Positions 32,299-43,196 of a DNA stretch of 64,000 nt are shown here, one piece after another. The notes under the pieces were generated by a model, which did no database searches, was not told the DNA's origin, and saw nothing but the letters and a program-made list of their open reading frames with translations. The stretch comes from Pseudoips prasinana (Eukaryota > Arthropoda > Insecta > Lepidoptera > Nolidae). Both the position numbers and the translations under genes were made by a program. Within the stretch, counting starts at the first letter, position 1, and each line of letters starts with the position of its first letter. The stretch spans positions 16,324,001-16,388,000 of the forward strand of contig OX621253.1 of the NCBI GenBank assembly GCA_951640165.1, given 5' to 3'.

Positions 32299-32659
32299 TG
32301 CCTCGTTGGTCTAGCGGTAGCGTATTCAACCGCAGATAATGAGGTCCTGGGTTCAAATCCCGGGTCGGCCCAAAAAGTGTTTTGGGATTTTTCCGTAAAA
32401 AGAAATTTCTCAGTATCAGCCCGAAGTCTGGAAGGTGACGGTATTACACCCCCGTGTCTCGGAGAGCACATAAAGCCGTCGGTACCTGAACTCTTTCTGG
32501 TAGTGTCGCTAGGCGTCCCATCGGATCATGAGAGTGATGGAATAGAAAGTGCCCCTGTGTTTGCGCACACACTTGTGCACTATAATATGTCCTGCGCAAT
32601 TGGCTAGTCTCCATTAAGACTGGCCGCCGTGGCCGAAATTCGGTCAGGAGGACATCATC
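32299..32659 (+). mobile_element. SINE-1, full length, with target duplication
   Basis: Head GCCTCGTTGGTCTAGCGGTA, B box GGGTTCAAATCCCGG, body GAAATTTCTCAGTATCAGCC and tail TGGCCGCCGTGGCCGAAATT. Flanks ATTCACTCTGACTATTGAC (32280-32298) and ATTCACTCTGTACTATAGAC (32660-32679) form a 19-20-bp target duplication with two differences. Confidence 0.92.
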
Positions 32660-32970
32660 ATTCACTCTGTACTATAGACAGTCGAATAGCTACAATATTG
32701 AATAACCACAACATGATGTTTCATGTTAAAATATTAAACAATTTGTTTGTATTAATAATTTTGGTACCAGTCGCCGGATTATCTCAATATTGGTTTGTTT
32801 ACCGATATTTTCATTTACACGTATCGCTGTGATATAAAAGGTTAACTGACGTTTACATTGAATATTGTATTTCGTTTCGAATATGTTTTGGTATCGGCGG
32901 AACAATTTAATTAAATGTAACGCGATGTGGCAGTCAGGCGTTTCATTGTGATATTTTAAGTTACCTATGA

Positions 32971-33436
32971 AAAAAAAAAACCGGCCAAGTGCGAGTCGGA
33001 CTCGCCCATGAAGGGTTCCGTAGCAGCAAGTATTTCAGTTGATTAAATGAAAGCAAATTGCGGTTTACGATTTATGACGTATTAAAAAAAAAACTACTTG
33101 CTAGATGTCGTTCCAACCAATTTTCGTTGTTAGTTTGCATGGTAATGTACATCATATATTTTTTTTAGTTTTATTATTCTCTTATTTTAGAAGTTACAGG
33201 GGGGGGGCATTAATTTTACCACTTTGGAAGAGTCTCTCGCGCAAACTATTCATTTTAGAAAAAAAAAATATTAGGAACCTCAATATCATTTTTGAAGACC
33301 TATCCATAGACACCCCACAAGTACGGGTACGATGAAAAAAATGGCTGTGACATACGGAAGGACCGACAGACAGACAGACAGACATGACGAATCTATAAGG
33401 GTTCCGTATTTTGCCATTTGGCTACGGAACCCTAAA
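32971..33436 (-). mobile_element. Family G element
   Basis: Reverse copy from AAAAACCGGCCAAGTGCGAG to TGGCTACGGAACCCTAAAA. It lacks the 25.2-kb inverted duplications and part of the interior. Confidence 0.8.
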
Positions 33437-33710
33437 ATTGCAATTACTTTTATTAATACATGCATAAATTATGGAAATCCATTGTCTATGCCTACCAGGA
33501 AACAGGCAAGATCTATGTTATGTTGATTTCATTAGAATAAAATCAGAACTTACACTAATTGCAGTAAAAATGTACAAGGAGAACTAACCTATTTGTGGTA
33601 TAAGGGTTAGTTGGTCATGTCACGTCACTCACAAATGTCACGATATGGCGTAATATTATGTCACGCAACCAATGTAAGACTGCAGCTTAATTTTTCATTT
33701 TTATTTCTGA

Positions 33711-34110
33711 CTAGATGTGCCCGCAACTTCGTCTGCAGAATTTGTAATGACTCCGTAAATATCTCATAATATCTCTAATATTTTGTCTCTTGTCGCAAAC
33801 TTTTAAAACATTCACATAAACCTTACATATTTCCATAAAAACGTTCATCCCCTATTCTCCATTGTTATTTTACACCATTGAGGGTAAAAATTATTTATTT
33901 TAATATTATTTACGTATTTATTTATATCGAATCAACAGTCTAAAAAAATAATTTCAGGCTTCTAGCTCCAAAAATGACGATACTTCCATACAACTTTTCA
34001 TCCTCCCTTTCAACCCCTTACAACCCTTTTTCGCATTAAAAAAGGAGCCTATGTCCTTTCTCATGCTCTAGACTATTTGAGCACCAAAATTCATTTAAAT
34101 TGGTTATTTA
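33711..34110 (-). mobile_element. Helitron-like element, 5' end unclear
   Basis: CTAG at 33711 with a TGCAGACGAAGTTGCGGGCA hairpin-like 3' end in minus orientation. The interior contains AGGAGCCTATGTCCTTTCTC-type sequence, also seen in reverse at 60.99 kb. The far boundary is a guess. Confidence 0.5.
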
Positions 34111-34167
34111 GTTATTTTATTTTATTTAGTTGGAAAACCTACAGCTGTTGATACGTGATTAGATATT

Positions 34168-34400
34168 TGTTAACCGACTTCAAAAGGAGGAGGTTCTCAA
34201 GTTCACCGGTTTTTTTTTTTTTTTTATGTATGTACACCGATTACTCGGAGATTTATGATTCGATTTACGTCATTCTTTTTTAGTTTGATGCGGAATAGTT
34301 GCCATTTGGTCCCATAAAAAAAATTATATAGTTTGACCCATTAGTTTTCATTTTATGGCCGTTTAGTATGAAATTTTTTGTTTATGTGGACGATGTAATT
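34168..34400. repeat. CCGACTTCAAAAGGAGGAGG repeat
   Basis: AACCGACTTCAAAAGGAGGA then GGTTCTCAAGTTCACCGG, a T run and TATGTATGTACACCGATTAC. I know this as a common lepidopteran repeat, but only this copy is present here. Confidence 0.5.
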
Positions 34401-34590
34401 GTCTTTGACACAGACGTTTTTAAAACTTAGCCAGTCTAGCTAGACTCATACTGTTCAAGTGTTTCTTGGCATGAACATAAAGAACAGTTTCAGATGACTA
34501 GCGTTTAATACTCGCGTATATGCTCGTTTTTGGAAAAGCATGTAGGCGCACGTTTTAGCACAAGCGCATTTTTTATGTACGTACACCGAT

Positions 34591-35160
34591 GCCATAAAAC
34601 GGAACGTCATGTCTGTCTGTCTGTCCGTCTGTATGTCACAGCCACTTTTTTCCGAAACTATAAGAACTATATTGTTGAAACTTGGTAAGCAAATGTATTC
34701 TGTAAACCGCGTCAAAATTTTGACACAAAAACGGAAAAACAAATTATAAATTTTGGGGGTACCCCATACTTGTAATATAACTGAATTCAAAAAAAAATAT
34801 TTTCATCAAACCCATACATGTGGGTTTGATGGGGTATCTATGCATAGGTCTTCAATAATGATATTGAGGTTTATAAAATATTTTTTTCTTAACTAAATAG
34901 TTTGCGAGAGAGGCACTTCCAAAGGCGTAACCCCCTCCCCCCTGTAACTTCTAAAATAAGAGAATAATAAAACAAAAAAATATATATGATGTACATAACC
35001 ATGCAAACTTCTACCGAAAATTGGTTTGAACAAGATCTAGTAAGTAGATTTTTTAATGCGTCATAAATCGTAAGCCGCAATTTACCTTCCATTTAATCAA
35101 CTCAAATACTTGCTGCTACGGAAAAAAACATTCCTCCTTTCACGGGCAAGTCCGACTCGA
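34591..35160 (+). mobile_element. Family G element, ends degraded
   Basis: CATAAAACGGAACGTCATGT, CTGTCTGTCTGTCCGTCTGT, AACTTGGTAAGC and GGCAAGTCCGACTCG keep the family G order. It contains a CATACATGTGGGTTTGATGG doublet around 34805-34825. Confidence 0.7.
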
Positions 35161-35192
35161 ACTCTCTCAATGTCTTAATCATCAATACGAAC

Positions 35193-35390
35193 TAGTCTAT
35201 GAGCCTTCTTCTCAGTACACTCGATGGCTAATGAATAAGACCTAGCCTAACAGCCCTCTGCCCAGCAGACTCATTAGCTAATCAATCATTAAAAAGACCT
35301 AGGCTATAAGCCCTCAGCAGACAGACTCGTTAGCTAGATGGTTATAAATACGGCCTAACCTATGCGCTTGCTGTTCAGACTTTCATGAAT
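35193..35390 (+). repeat. Degenerate tandem repeat, ~50-57 bp x 3.5
   Basis: Units start TAGTCTATGAGCC (35193), TAGCCTAACAGCC (35243), TAGGCTATAAGCC (35300) and TAACCTATGCGC (35356), each followed by a CAGACTCRTTAGCTA-like block. Confidence 0.7.
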
Positions 35391-35635
35391 CTTAGCGAGT
35401 CTAGACTCGTACTATGCAAGTTTTCTTAGAGTGAACGTAATTTTATGTAGTTTTTATTACTTTACAAACGGTTTTTTTCGGTCATTCACTGTCTCACAAG
35501 AACGTGATAAGAGTTTCGAGCAACATTTTTTCGGAGGATATTTCTTTTTTCCGTTCTCGTTTGTTGGGACCTATAGTTTTGGCGCGCGGCACCTTTCGTA
35601 GTGCTACCCATAGCTAGACACTAAAAAGTAACAAA

Positions 35636-36360
35636 TAAAAAAAACTTCGTTTAAAAAAACCGACTTCAAAAACTAAATGTTAAAAAAAAATATCTTAATA
35701 AAGATTCAATTTAATACATCTCTTATGCAAACGTAATACCTTTAATATTAATGAAATACTATAATTTTTATGTGCTCCCTATAATTGATAGGTTTGAAGT
35801 CGGTGCCAAGCCCTAAGCAAAATACAAGTTAATATTACATACAGTTTTCATACTTTGTGATGAAATTTCTACACTAAAGGTTATGAAGAACAATGTGAGT
35901 TAATATGAAACAGATGGAACTGTATCGTAAACATATATTTAATATTAATAACTGAATGAGTTACTATAGTTATAATAAATGTATATTATGCATATATATG
36001 AATATATTTAGCGCTGAAAAACAATCAGATAAATTATTAATTAGGAGACAACGCTTCAAAATTTTACTATATTGCGAAACGACCGTCAACGTCGTCTGCC
36101 AGTATGGGTTGTTTGTGTAGAAATTCGAAGCTATCCCGCTGAAAGTAACGCGTGGCGAGTGTGGTACCTGCTATTACATTTGGCTTGGCACCGACTTCAA
36201 ACCTATCAATAAGTAGCACATACAAATTATAGTATTTCATTAATATTAAAGGTATTACGTTTGCATAAGAGATGTATTAAATTGAATCTTTATTAAGATA
36301 TTTTTTTTATACTTTTTAGTTTTTGAAGTCGGTTTTTTTAAACGAAGTTTTTTTTTTAAT
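35636..36360. mobile_element. Family I element, ~175-bp terminal inverted repeats
   Basis: The left arm 35636-35811 and right arm 36184-36360 are about 95% complementary (AACTTCGTTTAAAAAAACCG, ATTTAATACATCTCTTATGC, TAGGTTTGAAGTCGGTGCCA). The 370-bp interior has no transposase. Such a long-armed structure is either a non-autonomous DNA transposon or a fold-back. Confidence 0.8.
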
Positions 36361-36364
36361 CATA

Positions 36365-36454
36365 TATAATGTAGAAAGCCAATTATGGCGTTATGGCGTG
36401 AAAGCGCGACAGACAGACAGACAGAGATACTTTCGCATTTATAATATTAGTAAG
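36365..36454 (-). mobile_element. Helitron 5' end fragment
   Basis: The minus strand begins ACTAATATTATAAATGCGAA, then AGTATCTCTGTCTGTCTGTC, as in the 61-kb copy. The hairpin end is not identified. Confidence 0.5.
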
Positions 36455-36643
36455 GAAGGACTAGCTGTAACCAGTGCGCGTGTTACGGCAATAAATGACA
36501 TTCATTGGAATGATAGTGGCGCTATATGTCGACTGCACAACACTTTGCTGAAGATCATTCATAATCAAATGCATAGTTTACGATTCTATAAAAGACATAC
36601 AGAGAAACATTAATTTATAAAGCGACAATCGCACTGAACTCAC

Positions 36644-36762
36644 TTAATCTAAACACGCACAGTCCAACACACAGAACATGCATGAATTACAAGCAACGTT
36701 AGAACACGCACACACGCACTACGCTCCATCATGCGGGGCAGTGTGTCGATCGCCTAAGCGCG
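36644..36762 (-). repeat. Family H arm copy
   Basis: AACACGCACAGTCCAACACA, AAGCAACGTTAGAACACGCA and CATGCGGGGCAGTGTGTCGA repeat the arm and inner palindrome of 30.77-31.52 kb. Confidence 0.7.
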
Positions 36763-36943
36763 GCGTTGCGCGTCGTCTAGCCGTAGCCGAAGCGTTGCCT
36801 AGCAGAATCGATGTATCGGAACTGCTGATCAACTTTGGTTGCCTACGTTAGGTTGACGTCTGTTTGACAGCGAGGCGAAAGGCGATCCGGTGACGATCCC
36901 TTTCCTCTTTGATATGTGCGCTGACTCCTCATTGCGGGCATTA

Positions 36944-37345
36944 TCAAACTAATATTATAAAGTCTGAAGGGTATGAGGTGTGGTTTGTAACTTAAATAAA
37001 ACAAATCACTACACTCAATACCTTACAAATTTATTATTTAATATAAAAGTTAATCGGTCATGTGTACTAAAGCCCGTCAATATTTATGCCCTATGGAGGT
37101 AGGCGCGCTAAGTACTCTCCTGGCTTCCTCCATGACAGAGATGACGCGGAGATCCAGGAGGTTTCCAGGCCAGGTTACAAGGCAAAAGTTTGTGAGTGGG
37201 AGTGTGTTTGTTTGTTACTTCTTCACGTCTAAACGGCTGGAGCGATTATAATAAATTTTGGCATGGAGTTAGCTGACACCCTGGATTAATACATAGGCTA
37301 TAATATATAAGGTTTAACGCGGGTAGAACCGCGGGACACAGCTAG
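36944..37345 (+). mobile_element. Helitron with internal unique sequence
   Basis: TC start after A (TCAAACTAATATTATAAAG) and 3' end ACGCGGGTAGAACCGCGGGA then CACAGCTAG. About 200 bp of non-Helitron sequence (GGTATGAGGTGTGGTTTGTA to ACAAGGCAAAAG) lies inside, either captured or inserted. Confidence 0.75.
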
Positions 37346-37481
37346 TCTATATAAAAATGAATGTTTGTCCTTTATAGAATCGGAAACTATGCATTTGATC
37401 GTGTGATGATCTTCAGAAAATTGTTTTGCATGAGCCCACGAAGGACCAATCTTCGACAGAGAAACCGCCGGGCACAGCTAG
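37346..37481 (+). mobile_element. Helitron fragment joined to the previous one
   Basis: Starts TCTATATAAAAATGAATG immediately after the CTAG of the previous element and ends GCCGGGCACAGCTAG. The hairpin is degraded. Confidence 0.7.
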
Positions 37482-38048
37482 TCATTTTATAAAAGCAAGA
37501 AACATATTATGCTAGTTTTACATGTGAATCTGCAAAGTATCATAAATTAATAGGACTCAAGGTTAATGTTAGGTTAAAAACCCCAAAACAGTTTATAAGG
37601 ACCTAAGGGATAATGTTATTCAATACAACGATACGGTAGTACCCAACTAAGCTAGCCCACTTATTATATAGCGTGCGGGTAATGTGCGCCATTTTACTAA
37701 GTTACCTTTAATAATTGGCGAGTAAGAGCTTGACTAACATTGTACCGTAGTTACTGCTTGCGTATGGCCACTTGTTAGGTAATAAAATGAAAGGTAATAT
37801 GGGACTAAAAGCAAAAAGTACTTAGCTTATTGAGAGGAATAACAGTCTCAATACTTATTTCTGACTGCCACTTTGGCTTGTATTTTTTTCTTATTAATTC
37901 CGAAAGAAAAGGGAGATTATTATGAGGAACAATACCGCATAATATTGTTCCTTGGTTTATATACCCATTTTTGAAATATTTATGCCACTCCTCCATAGCA
38001 TAATTGGAACGTCGGAACATCCTGAAATATGCATATACACTTTTTATT
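37482..38048. other. No gene recognised
   Basis: AT-rich. No motif, and no repeat copy found elsewhere in the window. Confidence 0.5.
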
Positions 38049-38170
38049 CTCTCATGAGGGTCACTGGAAACCACTGGATGCGGATAGCGCAAGACCAGCA
38101 ACTGTTCAGATCTTTGAGGGAGGCCATTGTACAGTGGACGTATTTTGGCTTATATGATAATGATGATAAT
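38049..38170 (+). mobile_element. RTE LINE 3' end
   Basis: GAGGGTCACTGGAAACCACT, GGATGCGGATAGCGCAAGAC and GGGAGGCCATTGTACAGTGG, ending in ATAATGATGATAAT. Confidence 0.85.
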
Positions 38171-38819
38171 CTACGGTGATAAAAATCGTTGACTGCCTAA
38201 ATAATTCTTCATTTTTGAAAACAGGAAGAACCATGAACGGATCAACACGAAATGCGTCACTGAGATAAAAACGACCGCCTTTGAATTCTGTTACCTGATT
38301 AGTATTGTGGCGAGCGCTGGGACGGGGATTGGAAAAGAAACTAGTGTTTGCACAGGAACTTATTTTATTGGCGTCGATAGTGACAGTTGTTTCACCACCA
38401 GAGATCACGGAACACACGTATGTACTTCCGCCGACTGGCTCCTGGTTAGAGTCCACATGATGCGTACTTTAGAGTTCCCGTGACGAGCACTGCCAAAGTT
38501 AATGTCCTGGCGTACACTGCACACTTCACATTGTGTAGAAACACTTAGCACTGTTTACTATCACTGATCACTTGCACTTGTTCAGTTTTACACTTAGATT
38601 ACTTCCTCTTAATTCGCCTTCGATATCACCTGAATTTAAACTAAACTGTTCTACTTTAACATTCCGCTTATGTACACGTAAATGTTTGTAAATTTCAAAC
38701 ATTTCGTAAGTCATATTTTTCCTTCTAGAAAATACGCCTATATGACAGATTAGTCGTAATGCTTCTGTCCTTGTCATTATCCATCCTTTTTCTTTTGTTC
38801 TGGTATTATTTAGAACATG
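38171..38819. other. No gene recognised
   Basis: A 116-codon minus frame spans 38106-38456 but overlaps the RTE tail and has no recognisable motif. I do not call it. Confidence 0.5.
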
Positions 38820-38901
38820 CTAGAGCTGTTTCAAAAGCCACCAAAAACCCTTATTGGTTAGTACCAGTAAGGGTTTTTGGTGGCTTTTGAAACAGCTCTA
38901 G
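38820..38901. repeat. Perfect 34-bp inverted repeat
   Basis: CTAGAGCTGTTTCAAAAGCC plus ACCAAAAACCCTTA is the exact complement of 38868-38901, separated by 14 bases. The right arm is the start of the first tandem unit that follows. Confidence 0.95.
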
Positions 38902-39381
38902 GGTAGGGTTAGAAGCTCGAACGTGACAGTATTAATTAATTAAATTATTAAAATTTACTGGTTTAAAAGCCATTGCTGAAACTTTACCAAAAGAAGAAGG
39001 TGATTTAGAAGGTGATCATATCCACAAGATTACTGGTTAGTAGGTACCAGTAAGGGATTTTGGTGGCTTTTGAAACAGCTCTAGGGTAGGGTTAGAAGCT
39101 CGAACGTGACAGTATTAATTAATTAAATTATTAAAATTGACTGGTTTAAAAGCCATTGCTGAAACTTTACCAAAAGAAGAAGGTGATTTAGAAGGTGATC
39201 ATATCCACAAGATTACTGGTTAGTACCAGTAAGGGATTTTGGTGGCTTTTGAAACAGCTCTAGGGTAGGGTTAGAAGCTCGAACGTGACAGTATTAATTT
39301 ATTAAATTATTAAATTTGACTGGTTTAAAAGCCATTGCTGAAACTTTACCAAAAGAAGAAGGTGAAGAATGATATCCACAA
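38856..39381 (+). repeat. Tandem repeat, ~180 bp x 2.9
   Basis: Units begin GGTTAGTACCAGTAAGGG (38856), at 39035 and at 39218. They share AGCTCTAGGGTAGGGTTAGA, GCTCGAACGTGACAGTATTA and GCCATTGCTGAAACTTTACC almost base for base. Identity above 95% between units means recent amplification. Each of the first two units has the short frame TGLKAIAETLPKEEGDLEGD then HIHKITG and stop. Confidence 0.95.
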
Positions 39382-39508
39382 TATTTAATAAGCAATACAT
39401 AAGAAATTGTTTGGTTGACTCTACTCTCAAAGTTTAGTATAAAACGAAACACGGTATATAGTACGTTAACAACAATATGTTATAGCGAAGTTACTTGTGT
39501 ATTATGTA

Positions 39509-39643
39509 CAGACGCCAGCACATCCAGCTACTCCAATCTGTCAAATTTCTTTTATAGATTTTAAACTTTATCACATAATTATAAGGTTCATTTTTAATTG
39601 AGGAAATTTCACAGATTGGGGTAGCTTGATGTGCTGGCGTCTG
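39509..39643 (-). mobile_element. Family J MITE, TA-flanked
   Basis: A 135-bp element with terminal inverted repeats CAGACGCCAGCACATCCAGC / GATGTGCTGGCGTCTG. It is flanked by TA on both sides (39507-39508, 39644-39645), as expected for Tc1/mariner-type insertion. Interior orientation is opposite to the other two copies. Confidence 0.88.
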
Positions 39644-39937
39644 TACAATATCTGTATGTATTATGTAGAATAATAATAATGGCTATACACAACGGAGCCA
39701 GATGGAATGTTACTTGTTCTTAGGAACTTGTAGTGTAGGAAGCCATAAATTATTATAATTCACTCAGGTGCAGAATAAATTTTGTAAAACTTTTGCAGAC
39801 TTTAGCTACTGAATGATGAAAATTGATAGCGACGGAATGCCCGCAGGTGTATTGTAATGTACCGTTTGGTATTTAAATTGTTATTTGTTTCTTTATTTAC
39901 TTCATCATTAACATTGGAGAACATGGAATACAAGCTC

Positions 39938-40118
39938 GACTGCACGTGTGGCGCAGCGGCTAAGACAGTCGTGTCGCCGCTTCGAGTCCCACGCCGGACA
40001 ACTATTTGTGTGACCCATAAATAGTTGTTCTGAGTCTATTATATGTTTGTAAACTACCCCGCGACACAGGGATTACATTCCCTAGTGCGGGCTTGTCTTT
40101 ATAAAAATTAAAAAAAAA
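39938..40118 (+). mobile_element. SINE-4, full length
   Basis: GACTGCACGTGTGGCGCAGC head, GCTTCGAGTCCCACG B box, body ATTTGTGTGACCCATAAATA and tail ACCCCGCGACACAGGGATTA, CCCTAGTGCGGGCTTGTCTT. An RTE fragment follows directly. Confidence 0.85.
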
Positions 40119-40120
40119 GC

Positions 40121-40358
40121 TGCAGTGGCAGTGGGTAGGGGATATAGCTCATAGAAAAAACGACCACTAGGGCAGAATAGTTTTCGAGGTGGCGAACACG
40201 AACTGGAGGACCCAGCGTGTTCGGGACTCTTACAAGTTGGACCGATGATGTTTTGAGGGTCACTGGAAACTTCTGGACGGGGATAACCCAAGATTGTGAA
40301 GATCCTTGGGGACGCCTTTGTCCACCAGAGGAGATCTTTAGACTGATGATGATGTGGT
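40121..40358 (+). mobile_element. RTE LINE 3' end, diverged
   Basis: GCAGTGGCAGTGGGTAGGGG, TGGACCGATGATGTTTTGAG and CGCCTTTGTCCACCAG. The family tail can be read, but with stops. Confidence 0.8.
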
Positions 40359-40370
40359 CATGGATTAAAT

Positions 40371-40556
40371 TACACGCAGTGGACAGGGCACATAGCTCGT
40401 AGAAGTGACGGCCGATGAGGCAGAAAGGTTCCCGAGTGGCGACCACGAACCGGAAGCCGCTGGATGCGGGCAGCGCAGGACCGGCTATTGTGGAGATCCT
40501 TGGGGGAGGCCTTTGTCCAGCAGTGGACGTCTTGTGGCTGATATGATGATGATGAT
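40371..40556 (+). mobile_element. RTE LINE 3' end with internal deletion
   Basis: ACGCAGTGGACAGGGCACAT, then CGACCACGAACCGGAAG joined directly to CCGCTGGATGCGGGCAGCGC. The segment encoding RPPTRWTDDLVRV is deleted. Ends in a GATGATGATGATG run. Confidence 0.85.
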
Positions 40557-41032
40557 GCATGGCTTCTTAATTATACCGTCTTAGTTGAAAAATGGCTACT
40601 ACACTAAACACTATACATATTATATTTAGACCTAATTAATAGAATACCATGAATTCACCGTGCTGAACCCAGGTCCATCGCGTGGTAGAGGAGGGAACAC
40701 TCGACAGACTCTGAGACTTGCGACTCAGATGTAGGTTTAAAGCCCCTGTGTTGCATCAACACTCGCCTTCTCTGTCTCTCAATATTCCCGCTCTTCCTAG
40801 CCAAATTTGGTATGATGCTAATAATGCCACCTTGGATACTCGTTCTAATATAGAACTTACGGATGTTCTTGATAATCCTAATACTTTTAATCGGTTATAG
40901 AGGGATTTTGCTGGTATACCCGTCGCACCCACTTCCACGGCATATAAATATTGCATTATATATTTACGTAACATTTACCATATATATATGTATACTGACT
41001 ACTGCCTCTCTCAATATAATAATAATAATATC

Positions 41033-41272
41033 TCGGGACAATGTCACACAGATCATCCTAGCCCCAAACTAAGCAAAGCTTGTACTATGGTTACCAGGCG
41101 ACGATATACATACTTATATAGATAGATAAATACTTATATACATAGAAAACAACCATTACTCAGAAACAAATATTCGTGCTCATCACACAAATATTTGCAC
41201 TTACCGGGATTCGTACCCAGGACCACCAGCTTCGTAGGCAGGAGCACTACCAACTAGACTACGGTGACCGTC
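41033..41272 (-). mobile_element. SINE-3, full length
   Basis: Reverse copy closely matching 48.08-48.33 kb: tail GACAATGTCACACAGATCAT, body ACAAATATTCGTGCTCATCA and head CCAACTAGACTACGGTGAC. Confidence 0.88.
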
Positions 41273-41557
41273 ATGTATGCGTAGTAATTGTTATTTCTTT
41301 TAGTATACAATAAAAAAGAGCGGTTTGTGGCACACTCTGGTGATCACGAGCACGTACCTCAGCTAACGCCTTGCCTAAGCCTTGCCATCCAAAGAGGTAA
41401 CGTCGCCGCGTCGGTAGCTTTTTGGGCACCATACCCGCAGATGGCGAGTTGAAAGCGGTTTTTTATCTGTAAGCTGTACTTTTATTTTTATTTAAAGTTT
41501 ATAATGATAGTTTTATTTTGTAAGCAGTTTCAATCCATTTCCAATATTTAATTATAA

Positions 41558-41744
41558 TCACACTAATATTATAAAGGCGAAAGTTTATAAGTGTGTGAGT
41601 GTGTATGTTTTTTACTTCATATATGTAAACGGCTGGAGCAATTTTAATGAAACTTGGTATGGAGTTAGCTGATTCCCTGGATTAACACATAGGCTATAAT
41701 TTATAAAATTTTACACGGGTAAAACCGCGTGGCACAGCCCGTGA
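41558..41744 (+). mobile_element. Small Helitron, 3' end decayed
   Basis: TC start TCACACTAATATTATAAAGG, body GTAAACGGCTGGAGCAATTT, hairpin ACGGGTAAAACCGCGTGGCA, and a mutated terminus (CCCGTGAG in place of CTAG). Confidence 0.8.
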
Positions 41745-42039
41745 GCTTATAAACATAAAGAGTCTATCTATCTACGTATATTTCATGGTGAAAATACACA
41801 AAATTCAATGTTTCAATACTAGACGGTTGGCAGATTTTAAACGACCGAGTAAACACATTGTATTGTTGAGTGGCCTCGACGTACGTTTGTACGTAACATG
41901 TTTCTAATATCAATTCTTGAGAACTACAAATGTAGATATATTAGTGGAACAACCTGTTATTTCTTCAGGTATTTAAAATCATTCCTGTGATAAAACAGAC
42001 CACAACCGCCTAAATTAAGTTAAATAACCGCCTAAATTA

Positions 42040-42250
42040 AGCGTTTTAAGAGAGCTAGGGCACAGCGTTGATTCGCTCGAAGAGAAGAGCTCACTGGGGT
42101 GGGGGGAAGGGTCAGCAACACTTGTTTTTTGACTCTTAAAGGCCGGCAACGCACCCGCGACTAGTCTGGTGTTGCAAGTGTCCATGGGCGGTGCAGATTA
42201 CTTACCATCAGGTGAACCACTTGCTCGTTTGTTGCCCTCTGATATAAAAA
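42040..42250 (+). mobile_element. Family E LINE tail, internally deleted
   Basis: GGGCACAGCGTTGATTCGCT is joined directly to GAGCTCACTGGGGTGGGGGG, then AAAGGCCGGCAACGCACCCG. The CCTCCACCTTACAG segment of the 21-kb copy is missing. Confidence 0.8.
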
Positions 42251-42524
42251 AAAATTAAGTATTTCAATATACAAGCCTATTATTTTAATTGAATTAATTA
42301 CTTAATTGTATATTAGACAAATACCTAAGGCTCCCCTGTAATGAAATGACTTATATGATGTATACAAAAGTAGTTTAGGTACATTAGTTACCAATTATAT
42401 TAAACAATTGTAATCCATTAAATTACAACCCATCATACAGGGGGTGGTGACCTGGAGTTCTGGAATATAGGCGTAAAGCCTAGTTTAGGCACCACTCTAC
42501 CACATTTTAAATATTAATAATATC

Positions 42525-42585
42525 CTAGGACATTATTCACACACGGCCGCGCGATCCCTAACTAAGCAGAGCTTGTATTATTGAA
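42525..42585 (-). mobile_element. SINE-2 tail fragment
   Basis: CCTAGGACATTATTCACACA and CTAACTAAGCAGAGCTTGTA match the SINE-2 tail in reverse. Confidence 0.6.
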
Positions 42586-42714
42586 TGGTTTTATAATCTA
42601 TATATAATATATATATGTATATAATCTGGTGATTACTGATAAATTACGTATACTGCTTTTGTTTTGTAAATGCATACGAGGCATGTTTTTTAAGTTTTGT
42701 CGTGAAAATTATTA

Positions 42715-43030
42715 ATTATAGATAATTATATATATGGCCTTTGCGTCTGTTACAGATGATTTACGGCGCATTGTCTGAGAGACATTTCTTTTCGTGGATA
42801 AACAAACCGATGCGAGAGCGACATGGCCCGCCGCAGACCTGACAAGAGAAGTTTGCGGTGGTTGGTGCCGAGCCGCTTTCATGTCGCTTCTGTCTCTTAT
42901 CAGCAAGTACTCCGAACCAGGCTTCGACACAGATCTTACGACCCTCCACTACACGTGTGCGCCATTTAACTCTATTTTCAGCGAGCTTTACCCAGCTACA
43001 GTGGTCAATTTTAAAAGCGGCCATATCCCG
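42715..43030 (-). mobile_element. LINE 3' end with C2HC zinc-finger tail
   Basis: On minus, after a truncated start, the frame (about 43012 to 42761) reads HCSWVKLAENRVKWRTRVVE, then ADKRQKRHESGSAP and CQVCGGPCRSRIGLFIHEKK plus C. The DRxxW...R(K)xR plus CxxCG..CRSRIGLxxH end is typical of the C-terminus of a group of non-LTR retrotransposon polyproteins. A short 3' region ending in a TATAAT-like run follows. Everything upstream, including the reverse transcriptase, is lost. Confidence 0.75.
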
Positions 43031-43068
43031 CTTTGTGCAGACTTTAAAGCGAATTATATTATAGATAT

Positions 43069-43196
43069 TATAGATAATTACACCCAGACTAAGGATACAC
43101 ACTCATGTTCATGCACACAAATATCTGGGTGTTAATCAATCCCACGACCTGCGGCGTGAAAGGCAAGCATTTACCTACCACGACAACCGGCCCATC
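43069..43196 (-). mobile_element. SINE-2, head and body
   Basis: CACCCAGACTAAGGATACAC, CATGCACACAAATATCTGGG, and a head with CGACAACCGGCCCATC. The tail is missing. Confidence 0.7.

Noticed and set aside
32299..32372. Possible tRNA gene (GCCTCGTTGGTCTAGCGG...)
   Set aside because: It is the 5' head of SINE-1, with a 19-20-bp target duplication around the whole 361-bp element.
40108..40560. 150-codon minus frame starting MHHHHH
   Set aside because: The histidines come from the GATGAT microsatellite at the end of an RTE tail; the frame is antisense to two RTE fragments.
42794..43135. 113-codon plus-strand frame
   Set aside because: It lies opposite the LINE zinc-finger tail; the minus strand has the recognisable protein.
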